Below are positions 6,125 to 13,283 of a stretch of DNA of 13,283 nt, in pieces. Under the pieces are notes generated by a model. It was given only the letters and a program-made list of their open reading frames with translations, was not told where the DNA came from and did not search any database. The stretch is taken from positions 1 through 13,283 of the forward strand of contig JAUIKP010000034.1 in assembly GCA_030430725.1 (NCBI GenBank), in the 5' to 3' direction. Each line of letters starts with the position of its first letter. The first letter of the stretch is position 1. The DNA is from Nitrospiria bacterium (GTDB lineage Bacteria; Nitrospirota; Nitrospiria; Nitrospirales; UBA8639). Made by a program: the position numbers and the translations under genes.

Positions 6125-6682
6125 ATGGATGAACCCCAACATCATGAAGGACATGGATGCCATTCCGACCACTCTCAACCGTCTCATCTCACACATAAAA
6201 CACAGAGGCCATCCTCCTTGGTCTGCATGGTGCTCACATGTAGTGATACTAGGACCACAGACTCCGATACCAGCGGAAAGTTAATCTGCCATCTTTTAAA
6301 AGAACAGGGTCATTCCATCTCAGAGTATCGAATTGTTAGAGATGAACCGGCCGAAATCAAAGCCATCCTCCGCCAGGCCAGAGGTCAGGAGGCGCTTCAG
6401 GTTATCATAATCAATGGCGGGACGGGTATTTCCCGGCGAGACTCCACCTTTGAAGCCGTTGATGGCATATTGGAAAAACGGCTTGATGGATTTGGAGAGC
6501 TTTTCCGGTATTTGAGCTATCAAGACATTGGATCGCCCGCCATGTTAAGTCGAGCCACTGCAGGTACCTATGGAAAACTGGTGATTTTTTCTATTCCAGG
6601 TTCCCAGGGGGCTGTCCGTCTTGCCATGGAGAAGCTTATTCTATCTGAAATAGGGCACATAGCTGGAGAGCTTACAAAATAG
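6125..6682 (+). CDS. moaB: MoaB/MogA-family molybdenum cofactor biosynthesis protein with His-rich N-terminus
   Basis: The 185-residue product starts at the ATG at 6125, with AGG 6 bases upstream; a TTG at 6107 would add only six residues. Residues ~31-180 are the molybdopterin-binding fold: VLTCSDTRT (37-44), the substrate loop INGGTGISRRDSTFEAV (96-112, with GGTG and the conserved Asp106), the LSRATAGTYG segment (141-150) and FSIPGSQGAVRLAMEKLI near the C-terminus. The family adenylylates molybdopterin before metal insertion (MogA), or is its MoaB counterpart in archaea and some bacteria. The odd part is residues 1-24, with seven histidines (6, 7, 10, 13, 16, 21, 24) and Cys12. Typical MoaB proteins lack this; it could bind metal. 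The gene lies third in a plus-strand row after the cyclotransferase and ferredoxin genes and ends convergent with the PhzF gene. The gene symbol is a family-level assignment. Confidence 0.88.
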   Translation: MDEPQHHEGHGCHSDHSQPSHLTHKTQRPSSLVCMVLTCSDTRTTDSDTSGKLICHLLKEQGHSISEYRIVRDEPAEIKAILRQARGQEALQVIIINGGTGISRRDSTFEAVDGILEKRLDGFGELFRYLSYQDIGSPAMLSRATAGTYGKLVIFSIPGSQGAVRLAMEKLILSEIGHIAGELTK

Positions 6683-6767
6683 GCATCTTCAGAACAATTA
6701 CCCTTCCATTTCCATTCAGACAACCTTCCCTCAAGAATGCAAAGCAGACAAGAAACAAAATTCTAGG

Positions 6768-7700
6768 CTAATAGACCATCTTTCCTTCCGCCACCATTAC
6801 CACCTGGCCTCCCACTTTTATTTCTATAATCACATCATCATCAGAAAAAATCTGTACCAAAATACGGGACGGCCGGTCGATTTCATACCCTTGCTCCATT
6901 ACCACTTCAGTAGTCGGACCAACTTCTACGACTCCATTCTTAACTAAATAGGCACCAAGGGCGCCACTTGCGCTGCCTGTTGCAGGGTCCTCCGAAATAC
7001 CAATGGGATCGGCAAACATTCTCGTGTGAACAGTGGCGCTTTCCTCCACTGTCATCGTTGTAAAAATCATAATTCCATTAGCCCCAAATCGAGCACAAAT
7101 CTCTAAAATTTCAGAATGATCAACCTCCATGGATTTTGCAGCTGTCAGGCTCCGAATGGGCACAATTAGCACCGGCAATCCTGTCGATACCAATTCAACA
7201 GGGAAAAGGGTATCGGCAATGAGCGATCTGTGAATTCCCAAAGCCTTGGCAATATCATAAATGGCTTCCGCCTGTGTGATGACATCTATAAATTGCGGAG
7301 AGGGTTGCGACATAATGACCTGTTCAATTTGTCCCTTCAGGACAATAAGGTCAAGCGGATACAAGCCTAGAGTACATTCATAAAAAACTTTTGTCACGGG
7401 CTCCTGCAAGGCAAGAAGCTTTAGTGTTCCAAGCACATAAAATGTGCCCAAAATAGGATGGCCGGCAAACGGAATTTCATGGAGAGGGGTAAAGATTCTT
7501 ACTTTGGCGGCGGCCTTGGGATCGGTAGGCGGGAGGACAAAAACCGTTTCAGACAAATTCATTTCACGCGCAATTTGTTGGAACTCCCGTTCGCTTAGCT
7601 CCCCTGCGGACGGAAACACCGCCAAAGGATTTCCCCCAAAAGGCTCACTTGAAAATACATCAACCTGATAAAATTGAAGCCAGTTTTTAGAAGAATCCAT
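6768..7700 (-). CDS. PhzF-family isomerase-like protein
   Basis: The 310-residue product starts at the ATG at 7700; a TTG at 7706 would add two residues. No clear SD is seen. The sequence is a full-length PhzF/YddE two-lobe protein: YQVDVFSSEPFGGNPLAVF (11-29), the general acid/base Glu51 in MNLSETVFV (PhzF Glu45), FTPLHEIPFAGHPILGT (70-86) and, in the second lobe, GISEDPATGSASGALGAYL with the conserved Asp. In phenazine producers PhzF isomerises a dihydro-anthranilate; the many non-phenazine homologues (YddE, YHI9 type) have unknown substrates. No phenazine genes are nearby, so phenazine synthesis is not implied. The active site residues appear intact, so it is probably an isomerase. It converges with moaB, with an 85-bp gap and no evident terminator hairpin. 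Confidence 0.9.
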   Translation of the reverse strand: MDSSKNWLQFYQVDVFSSEPFGGNPLAVFPSAGELSEREFQQIAREMNLSETVFVLPPTDPKAAAKVRIFTPLHEIPFAGHPILGTFYVLGTLKLLALQEPVTKVFYECTLGLYPLDLIVLKGQIEQVIMSQPSPQFIDVITQAEAIYDIAKALGIHRSLIADTLFPVELVSTGLPVLIVPIRSLTAAKSMEVDHSEILEICARFGANGIMIFTTMTVEESATVHTRMFADPIGISEDPATGSASGALGAYLVKNGVVEVGPTTEVVMEQGYEIDRPSRILVQIFSDDDVIIEIKVGGQVVMVAEGKMVY

Positions 7701-7795
7701 AATCAACGTGAAAGCACTTCAAGAAGGATTAGAAACAGGTTAAACGAATTTCAAAAATACAAAACTGTACATGGATTACATCACATAGGAAAATT

Positions 7796-8014
7796 TTACT
7801 GCCCTCCCGTAATCATGCATTCCTCATAAGCTCTTTGCCAGCCGGGAACTCCTCTCCCTCCCATTCTCGCATCAGTTATCTTTTCACACATTAAGGAATC
7901 GTTTTCTTTTTTTTGTTGACTGAATGTCTCTTGGCTTTCCAAAATTCCGGAACACCCAATTGCCCCCACAAACCACAAAAAAAAGAACAATCCGCTTACT
8001 GTTTTCACCAGCAT
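7796..8014 (-). CDS. Small lipoprotein of unknown function
   Basis: The product has 72 residues and starts at the ATG at 8014. Lys4 followed by a hydrophobic stretch (residues 5-19) leads to a lipobox-like AIGC, with Cys21 as the likely lipidated residue. The mature part is ~52 residues: a charged Gln/Lys/Glu segment, then MCEKITDARMGGRGVPGWQRAYEECM with two cysteines (43 and 66) that could pair in the periplasm. No family is recognised. It lies between the radical SAM gene (81 bp upstream) and the PhzF gene (95 bp downstream), both on the same strand. A short run of G precedes the ATG, but no canonical SD. Confidence 0.55.
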   Translation of the reverse strand: MLVKTVSGLFFFLWFVGAIGCSGILESQETFSQQKKENDSLMCEKITDARMGGRGVPGWQRAYEECMITGGQ

Positions 8015-8095
8015 AACCCCAAAATGCTTGATTGGTTCGGTAGTTCTGGAGTACCGACCTTTCCATCAACTTTTTTCATGAAATATTCCAACAGC

Positions 8096-9334
8096 TTACC
8101 CTATTAATGAAGTCGCTTCATAAGAACGTGCCAAGGGATTACGCACATAGTCCTCCACATAGTTTTGTAGTGACCCATTTCGATACAATCGATTATTGGC
8201 AAACTTCGTGCTGATTTTTGGCAGAATTCTCACCTTCACTCCGGTCTTATTTACAAAGTCGTCAACATGAACCCCGGCAATATCGCGATTCGAACCTCTT
8301 CCGGACTCAACAACACATTGGGGGACATAAATATATTTCTCTTTGGTCAACCGTTTGGCAATGTCATTTAACGTCAACAGAACCGTACAATCAGAATCCC
8401 CTCCAAGCGTGGCATTCGGCACATGGACAAACCTCGCTCGATTTTTCCTGAACATAGACAATATCCGATACACACTGCCCGCCATGACAATCGAATCCCG
8501 TTTTTCTAATTCCAAAGAGTCGAATAGGCTAAGAATTCGCTTTCGATTCAAAAAGGCCGTCACATAAGCTTCCGTATGAATCGTCGTAAGATTTGGAAGG
8601 CCGGCATCGTATATCTTTTCCGCCTCAACAGCAAGATATTTTCGACCTTGCCTCATCACACGACTTGTTGCCTCTTGAATTCCGCCCACCGGCGTCAAAC
8701 ATCCCATCCACAGTACACACCGAGAATTGATTCTGGAAATCGTTTTCGCATCTGTAGACATCGTGTTTTCATCAAAGGCATAAAAATTTGCCGAGGAAAC
8801 TGCAGGGCCATCCAAGACCTTCATCAGATGTTTAACAGAGGGAGCATGCGGCATCAATTTTTGTCGATACTCCCCAAGGGTAATGACGGATAACTCAAAA
8901 TTTATCCTCCCGGGATATTGCTCGACCAACCGATGAATCTTCGGCACATGGACAAAACCAACCGTGAAAAATTGAATATTTTTATCAGTAAATTTCAAAA
9001 AATCTTCGATCCATTCCATGGCTTTTGGATGAAGAAACAAATCGGTCCATTCCATATATTCATTACCACCCAGACACCAGAACTGAAGAGGATCTGTTGG
9101 CTTGGAATTAATATAATTCAACATGAATTGCCAGTCTTCCTGGGAGGTTTTTGGTGGGTCCAGGGTTTCTCGATAGGAATGGTCTAATTCATAACAAAAT
9201 GCACATTTGACCGGACATTCTTTCCCTAAGCTCAACGGAATTTTCCCTCCATCTATTTCCCGCTTCAAAACTTCGCGGTAATCTTGGCTGGCAAATAACT
9301 TGGGAGCTTCTAAGATGGGGAGTTCACGCAGCAT
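8096..9334 (-). CDS. Radical SAM protein with DUF512-like C-terminal region
   Basis: The 412-residue product starts at the ATG at 9334; a TTG at 9340 would add two residues. Residues 40-47 carry the CxxxCxxC cluster motif (CPVKCAFC, Cys40, 44 and 47), followed by Tyr and an acidic stretch. The barrel continues with FWCLGGNEYMEWTDLFLHP, IQFFTVGFVHVP and INFELSVITLGEYRQKLMPHAP, as in radical SAM proteins that bind a [4Fe-4S] cluster and cleave SAM. The C-terminal part has VPNATLGGDSDCTVLLT, YVPQCVVESGRG and DIAGVHVDDF. This resembles the NxFFGxxVxVxGLLTGxD ... LPxxxLR...FLDxxTL pattern of DUF512 radical SAM proteins, but is diverged. Additional Cys residues (CVLWMGCL and others) might hold a second cluster. 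Substrate is unknown. The gene is followed by the small lipoprotein gene and is divergent from the J-like gene. Confidence 0.82.
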   Translation of the reverse strand: MLRELPILEAPKLFASQDYREVLKREIDGGKIPLSLGKECPVKCAFCYELDHSYRETLDPPKTSQEDWQFMLNYINSKPTDPLQFWCLGGNEYMEWTDLFLHPKAMEWIEDFLKFTDKNIQFFTVGFVHVPKIHRLVEQYPGRINFELSVITLGEYRQKLMPHAPSVKHLMKVLDGPAVSSANFYAFDENTMSTDAKTISRINSRCVLWMGCLTPVGGIQEATSRVMRQGRKYLAVEAEKIYDAGLPNLTTIHTEAYVTAFLNRKRILSLFDSLELEKRDSIVMAGSVYRILSMFRKNRARFVHVPNATLGGDSDCTVLLTLNDIAKRLTKEKYIYVPQCVVESGRGSNRDIAGVHVDDFVNKTGVKVRILPKISTKFANNRLYRNGSLQNYVEDYVRNPLARSYEATSLIG

Positions 9335-9469
9335 CGTCAAGGCTTTCTAAGGAAAAGACCTGTTGTAGATTAGTCTGAAACCCAATTGACAGTATCACTG
9401 CTCTTTTGAAACACTTGGGAATCCCAATCAGGCTGATGAACATCATAAAACTTTCTTGATGAGAAATTC

Positions 9470-9760
9470 ATGACCTCCTCAAGTGACCCAAACTCAATGA
9501 CCGTAGAACACGCACTGCTGCTGCTGAATCTCACAGAGCCACTTTCGCCTGATGCCTTACAGCAACGATATGAGGAAGCCAGGCGAGTCTGGTATCCGTC
9601 ACGTTACGCAGGCCTCACCAATAATCCAGCGAAGTATATGGAAATGTACAAAAAGGGAGAGGCCAAAACGAAAGAAGTTCATGCAGCCTATCAAATTCTA
9701 TCCAATCACCTACTGAATAGCCGTTCCTCTTCACCACAAGACGATCACGGAGCAACATGA
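9470..9760 (+). CDS. Small J-domain-like protein lacking HPD
   Basis: The product has 96 residues and starts at the ATG at 9470. Residues ~11-80 have the helical layout of a J domain: TVEHALLLLNL (helix I), LSPDALQQRYEEARRVW (helix II), a loop, then KKGEAKTKEVHAAYQILSNHL (helix III, compare FxxIxxAYExLS). The position of the HPD tripeptide, normally YHPDR, reads WYPSR here, so His and Asp are missing. It should not stimulate DnaK ATPase in the usual way. It resembles the degenerate J-like proteins that act as binding or scaffold modules. Its last 16 bases overlap the end of the convergent B12-type radical SAM gene, and its start faces away from the other radical SAM gene. An SD is weak or absent. 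The family call is by pattern. Confidence 0.65.
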   Translation: MTSSSDPNSMTVEHALLLLNLTEPLSPDALQQRYEEARRVWYPSRYAGLTNNPAKYMEMYKKGEAKTKEVHAAYQILSNHLLNSRSSSPQDDHGAT

Positions 9761-11712
9761 CTGACCACCCGAGACATTCCTGGCTCACCTTTTGAATTAT
9801 TCTCGGAAGGGGCATTTGATACAGGCCAGGTAATGAGACCTTGAACCCCATCAGTTCGTGGTTCATCCTGCCCAGCTTTCATCGCATAGATCTGGGGAAG
9901 GTAATTCGTGCCAAATTTAGAAATATAGAGGAATACATGTTCGCGAGCATTCACTCTAACAGCCCATGGTTCAAAATCCTTCCGATAAAACTCCTCTGCC
10001 AATTGCATCGCCTCTAAACAAGTGATTCCACCTGGTTCTTTCAGTGTGTAATAGTAATCAAGAGGCATATCATACTCTTCCTGCTTATGAATAGTGATAC
10101 CATACTTATCAGGATTCCGAACCATTGGTGTATGTCGGTAAGCGACAAAATAAAATAATTCCACCGAATGAATAAACCGTTTATTTTCCAGGAGAAATTC
10201 CCGCGTCTCCTCTGCTTCATCCCGTGTTTCGCCAGGAAAGCCATAGAAAGCCATCACATGATTCCAGATCCCAGCTTTAGCGGCCTCCCGTAAATTATTT
10301 TCAATCACCGCTTTTTTTGCATGCTTATCCATCAGCTCCAGTACACGCTCATTGGCTGATTCCATCCCATAATACAGCGTGCAACAGCCCGCCCGAACGG
10401 CTTGTTTCCATATTTCAGGATCCTGCAATGATTCTTCAAAGCGGATTAAAGTTGTCCATTTTATCCCCACCTGTTCCTCAATCAACAATTGCGAAACCTT
10501 TTTTAATAACGCGGGAGGGTAGGATTCATCTGAAAATAAAAAGTGTTCTGCCTGGTATTTCTCCTTCAAGGCTTTGATTTCTCGAACCACATCCTGCGCG
10601 GGTTTTCCACGGTACTGATCGAAATATCCCTGCCCATGATCACAAAAAGTACATCGTCCCCAATAACACCCTCGAGTGGCCAAGTAGGGTAAAATTCGAA
10701 CCGGGACAAAATAAGCATCCAACGGTAATCCCTCAAAATCCGGAAGAGGCAAGGCCGTCGTCTTTTCGGTATATATTTCATCATTCACACGGACCTCCCC
10801 TTCTTGATGCCACATCAAGTTAGGAACCTTGCCCCAGTCTCGTTCACCCGCCAGCGCTTCCAGCAACCAAACCAACGCATGTTCACCTTCATACAAAATG
10901 GCCGAATCAAAGACTTGCGTGAAAAATTCCTTCCGTGTTGGGAGGTCATCTTTTAACCGGGTAATCACGTTGCCACCTACGGTCACATGAATGTCGGGAA
11001 ATTCCTCCTTAATGATTTTACAAAAGGTCATACCAGCCAGGAGTTGCATTTGGGTCCCGACGGAAACTCCTATCACTTCCGGTTGCTCTTTCTGAATAGC
11101 AGGAAGCACTAACTGGCGGCACACATCCCGATACACGTTGACAAGTTCGTCATCCAGGCATGCCAACACCTCCGTCGACACTCCCGAGCGATATCCCAGA
11201 TTACTTTCCATGGGATAGAAAACGAGGGAAGCGGGGAAATAGGCGGCAGAAATAAATTGCATAACATCGCGAAATGTCCGCAAGGCCCATTCCAGTTTTC
11301 CCGCATCATAAAATGACTCGCCTCGCACAATGGCTTTGGCTTCTATAGCTCGTTCAGCCAATTCCATTACATCTATAGCATCTTGCGACGTTAAACACGC
11401 CAGTCGGTCTCGTTCCAAATCGGTCAATTCATTGCGGGCTTTCCGTTCGTTCAAACCTCGCCGTTGCTGATCCATCCGAAGCTTTACCCAGATTAAAAAG
11501 GTATCACTGAAAAACCAGTCGTACATTTCAATGTTGACATCTTTCTGTACCACCTCATGGCCATAGGAGCGGAGGACGGCAGTCAGGCTGGGCAGAGCAA
11601 GGTATGGAGCGGTAGGGACCCATTCCGGAGGAAAGAGCAGCATTGTTTTAAACGTCCGTCTGGATTTATCGGTCGAACCACCACGCACGATTTCAATTAA
11701 GGTATCAGTCAT
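9745..11712 (-). CDS. B12-binding-type radical SAM protein (second of a tandem pair)
   Basis: The 655-residue product starts at the ATG at 11712, preceded by AGGAG (11727-11723) 10 bases upstream. The longer ORF (to 11832) would overlap the preceding gene. Residues ~21-65 are the first part of a B12-binding Rossmann domain (MLLFPPEWVPTAPYLALPSL, then LRSYGHEVVQKDVN). A helical insert of about 140 residues follows, then the rest of the fold (PEVIGVSVGTQMQLLAG, FPDIHVTVGGNVITRL, 211-253). The radical SAM motif is RGCYWGRCTFC (Cys349, 353, 356), then FLFSDESYPPALL and FYGFPGETRDEAEE further on. This is the class B cobalamin-type radical SAM layout, often methyltransferases, though not all members bind B12; a DxHxxG motif is not present. 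It lies 19 bp after its upstream paralogue and so is probably cotranscribed. Substrate unknown. Confidence 0.88.
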   Translation of the reverse strand: MTDTLIEIVRGGSTDKSRRTFKTMLLFPPEWVPTAPYLALPSLTAVLRSYGHEVVQKDVNIEMYDWFFSDTFLIWVKLRMDQQRRGLNERKARNELTDLERDRLACLTSQDAIDVMELAERAIEAKAIVRGESFYDAGKLEWALRTFRDVMQFISAAYFPASLVFYPMESNLGYRSGVSTEVLACLDDELVNVYRDVCRQLVLPAIQKEQPEVIGVSVGTQMQLLAGMTFCKIIKEEFPDIHVTVGGNVITRLKDDLPTRKEFFTQVFDSAILYEGEHALVWLLEALAGERDWGKVPNLMWHQEGEVRVNDEIYTEKTTALPLPDFEGLPLDAYFVPVRILPYLATRGCYWGRCTFCDHGQGYFDQYRGKPAQDVVREIKALKEKYQAEHFLFSDESYPPALLKKVSQLLIEEQVGIKWTTLIRFEESLQDPEIWKQAVRAGCCTLYYGMESANERVLELMDKHAKKAVIENNLREAAKAGIWNHVMAFYGFPGETRDEAEETREFLLENKRFIHSVELFYFVAYRHTPMVRNPDKYGITIHKQEEYDMPLDYYYTLKEPGGITCLEAMQLAEEFYRKDFEPWAVRVNAREHVFLYISKFGTNYLPQIYAMKAGQDEPRTDGVQGLITWPVSNAPSENNSKGEPGMSRVVSHVAP

Positions 11713-11731
11713 AGGGTCAACGCTCCTGACA

Positions 11732-13283
11732 TTAGACAGAGGCCAATTTCGTTGAGGAATCGTGCGAGTCAAGCCGAAATTGCAGCGATGGTAGTTTATT
11801 GGTCCCGAAGTGGGCCACGTATAAAAACACATACTCCCGCACGAAAATTTTCAAATCCCACCCAGCGTAATGATTCTGCTCAAATTCTTCGAATACCCGT
11901 TCGGCATCCTCAATACTCAATCCTTCTTTCACCGTAAAATAGTAATCCAGGGCCAAATCCCATTCCGGATTTTTATAATAGGTGATGCCAAATTTTTCAG
12001 GATTTTTTGCGACGGGGGTATGCTTGCTTAAATCAAAGGTCCCAAATCCAATTGAATGGACGTGTTCTCGATTATCTTCTAAAAATTGAATAGAGAATTT
12101 GGCCTCTTGGTAGGTTTCACCAGGAAATCCAAAAAATCCCATGACATGATTCCAAACCCCGTGTTTAGAGGACAACTCCAAGCTTCGCTGAATCACCTCC
12201 GTTGTGGTCGCCTTATCCATGAGTTGAAGCACACGCTCACTTCCGGATTCATAGCCCATATGGAGGAATTTACATCCCGATGTCCGGGCATCCGCCCAAA
12301 CTTGGTCCTCAAGAAGACTCTTTTCGAAACGAATATGTGTGGTCCACGCAATATCTAAATTTGACTCAATCAGTTTCTTGGTGAGCTTTCGAAATAAGGC
12401 CGGAGGATAGGACTCATCGGTAAAATGAAAATTTCTAGCCTGATACTTATTTTTCAAATGAGTGAGTTCTTCAATAATCTGCCAATCCCTTTTGGTCCGA
12501 TACCCTGCGGTATAACCCTCACCATGATCACAGAATTCACACCGCCCCCAGTAACATCCGCGGGTGGCTAAATAGGGAAGAATCGGCTCGGGTACAAAGT
12601 ATTTCTCTAATGGCAATCCGTCAAAATCTGGAGGAGGTAACTCGCCCATATTTTCCGCGTAGGATTCGGAATTCACATGAATCCCAGCTGCATCTCTGAA
12701 CAATAAATTAGGAACATGTGACAAATCCCCATCCGAGCCTATGGCTTCCACTAATCGCAATAGGGCCGTTTCACCTTCATAAACAATTGCGCTATCAAAT
12801 AATGCGAAGAGATTTGGAATATCTGGAAGCACTTCTCTCAGACGGGTGACGGTATTGCCTCCAATGGTCACATGAATATCGGGAAACTGCTCTTTAATGA
12901 GCGCACAAAATGTCATAGATGAAAACAATTGTTGTCGAAGAACAATGGAAATCCCAATGACATCAGGATTTTCCGCAAGAATAGCTGGTTTCAGGATTTC
13001 CTCAAACACATCGCGATAAATATTGACTTGAGTATCCTCAACAGCCTCAAGCACTTCAGACGACATAAAAAGTTTATAGGATAAATCGGTCTCCATCGGA
13101 GGCATGCAAATTCTTGCCGGGGCATACACCAAGGATATCGTTGCCGTTACTTCCCTGAATGTGTTCATTACCCATTCCAGCTTGTCACTTTCGTAAAACT
13201 CTTGGCTGCGCACAATTTCTTTTGCTTTCTCAGCTCTGTCAGCTAAATCGCTGATGTAGCCCCGGGTACAATTGCAGAGAGCT
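11732..13283 (-). CDS. B12-binding-type radical SAM protein, N-terminus outside window (first of tandem pair)
   Basis: The visible 516 residues run open to the right edge of the window. A GTG at 13213 is not the true start: the frame continues upstream, and residues there (ISDLADRAEKAKEIVRSQEF) align with the matching helix of the downstream paralogue. About 105 N-terminal residues, including the first B12-domain strand, are missing from view by comparison with that paralogue. The visible part has the end of the B12-like domain (PDVIGISIVLRQQLFSS, FPDIHVTIGGNTVTRL), the cluster motif ATRGCYWGRCEFCDHGEGY (Cys 243, 247, 250 of the visible part), NFHFTDESYPPALF and a C-terminal GWDLKIFVREYVFLYVAHF segment. 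It is homologous to the next gene over its full visible length. Both keep intact CxxxCxxC motifs, so both copies look active. Substrate unknown; promoter and start lie beyond the edge. Confidence 0.88.
   Translation of the reverse strand, partial: ALCNCTRGYISDLADRAEKAKEIVRSQEFYESDKLEWVMNTFREVTATISLVYAPARICMPPMETDLSYKLFMSSEVLEAVEDTQVNIYRDVFEEILKPAILAENPDVIGISIVLRQQLFSSMTFCALIKEQFPDIHVTIGGNTVTRLREVLPDIPNLFALFDSAIVYEGETALLRLVEAIGSDGDLSHVPNLLFRDAAGIHVNSESYAENMGELPPPDFDGLPLEKYFVPEPILPYLATRGCYWGRCEFCDHGEGYTAGYRTKRDWQIIEELTHLKNKYQARNFHFTDESYPPALFRKLTKKLIESNLDIAWTTHIRFEKSLLEDQVWADARTSGCKFLHMGYESGSERVLQLMDKATTTEVIQRSLELSSKHGVWNHVMGFFGFPGETYQEAKFSIQFLEDNREHVHSIGFGTFDLSKHTPVAKNPEKFGITYYKNPEWDLALDYYFTVKEGLSIEDAERVFEEFEQNHYAGWDLKIFVREYVFLYVAHFGTNKLPSLQFRLDSHDSSTKLASV

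Noticed and set aside
6683..6767. Expected bidirectional terminator between moaB and the PhzF gene
   Set aside because: No GC-rich hairpin with flanking T/A runs was found.
6768..7700. Phenazine biosynthesis locus
   Set aside because: Only a PhzF homologue is present; no other phz genes are seen, and PhzF-family proteins are widespread outside phenazine producers.
13211..13213. GTG as true start of the right-edge radical SAM gene
   Set aside because: The frame stays open to the edge, and upstream residues align with the internal helix of the paralogue, so the gene is cut by the window.
7796..13283. RiPP (modified peptide) cluster around the radical SAM genes
   Set aside because: No precursor-like short ORF, RRE-type domain or peptidase/exporter is visible. 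The only small genes are a lipoprotein and a J-like protein.

Overview
The window comes from a Gram-negative bacterium: it holds an outer-membrane TonB-dependent receptor, a TonB-type protein, signal peptides and a lipoprotein. Base composition is moderate, a little under half G+C by eye. The mix of a thioredoxin-like [2Fe-2S] ferredoxin, MoaB, PhzF, several radical SAM enzymes with tandem B12-binding members, and TTG or weak-SD starts would suit a Nitrospirota-like genome (for example a lower-GC marine Nitrospira). That assignment is an inference from style and memory of the families; no marker gene is present.

Left part (1-4470). The first ~170 bases are the broken tail of an IS3-family transposase, followed by ~600 bases with little convincing coding. 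From 776 to 4140, on the minus strand, lies a compact three-gene unit. It reads, in order of transcription, a small His-rich secreted protein with a C-terminal RGPP motif, an 814-residue TonB-dependent receptor with an N-terminal carboxypeptidase-regulatory-like domain, and a short periplasmic protein with a TonB C-terminal domain starting 4 bp after the receptor stop. Upstream is a good sigma70-type promoter (TTGACA, 17 bp, TATTTT). Just upstream of it is a perfect 19-bp palindrome, ATTGCAATT-A-AATTGCAAT. It has the 9-1-9 geometry of Fur-family boxes and contains TTGCAA-N5-TTGCAA, the form reported for the nickel regulator Nur. The unit therefore looks like a metal-regulated outer-membrane uptake operon, possibly for nickel, cobalt or zinc. 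This is the most interesting system in the window.

Middle part (4470-7700). On the plus strand are a membrane-anchored retropepsin-like aspartic protease (TTG start), a gamma-glutamylcyclotransferase-like protein, a thioredoxin-like [2Fe-2S] ferredoxin and a MoaB/MogA-type molybdenum cofactor protein with an unusual His-rich N-terminus. The last three are closely spaced and may be cotranscribed. Convergent to them on the minus strand is a PhzF-family isomerase-like protein, preceded by a tiny lipoprotein.

Right part (8096-13283). A radical SAM protein with a C-terminal region resembling DUF512 proteins is read on the minus strand. Divergent from it is a small J-domain-like protein whose HPD tripeptide is replaced. 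Convergent with the latter, and overlapping its end, is a tandem pair of homologous B12-binding-type radical SAM proteins; the upstream copy runs off the right edge of the window. No tRNA, rRNA, CRISPR array or clear rho-independent terminator was seen.
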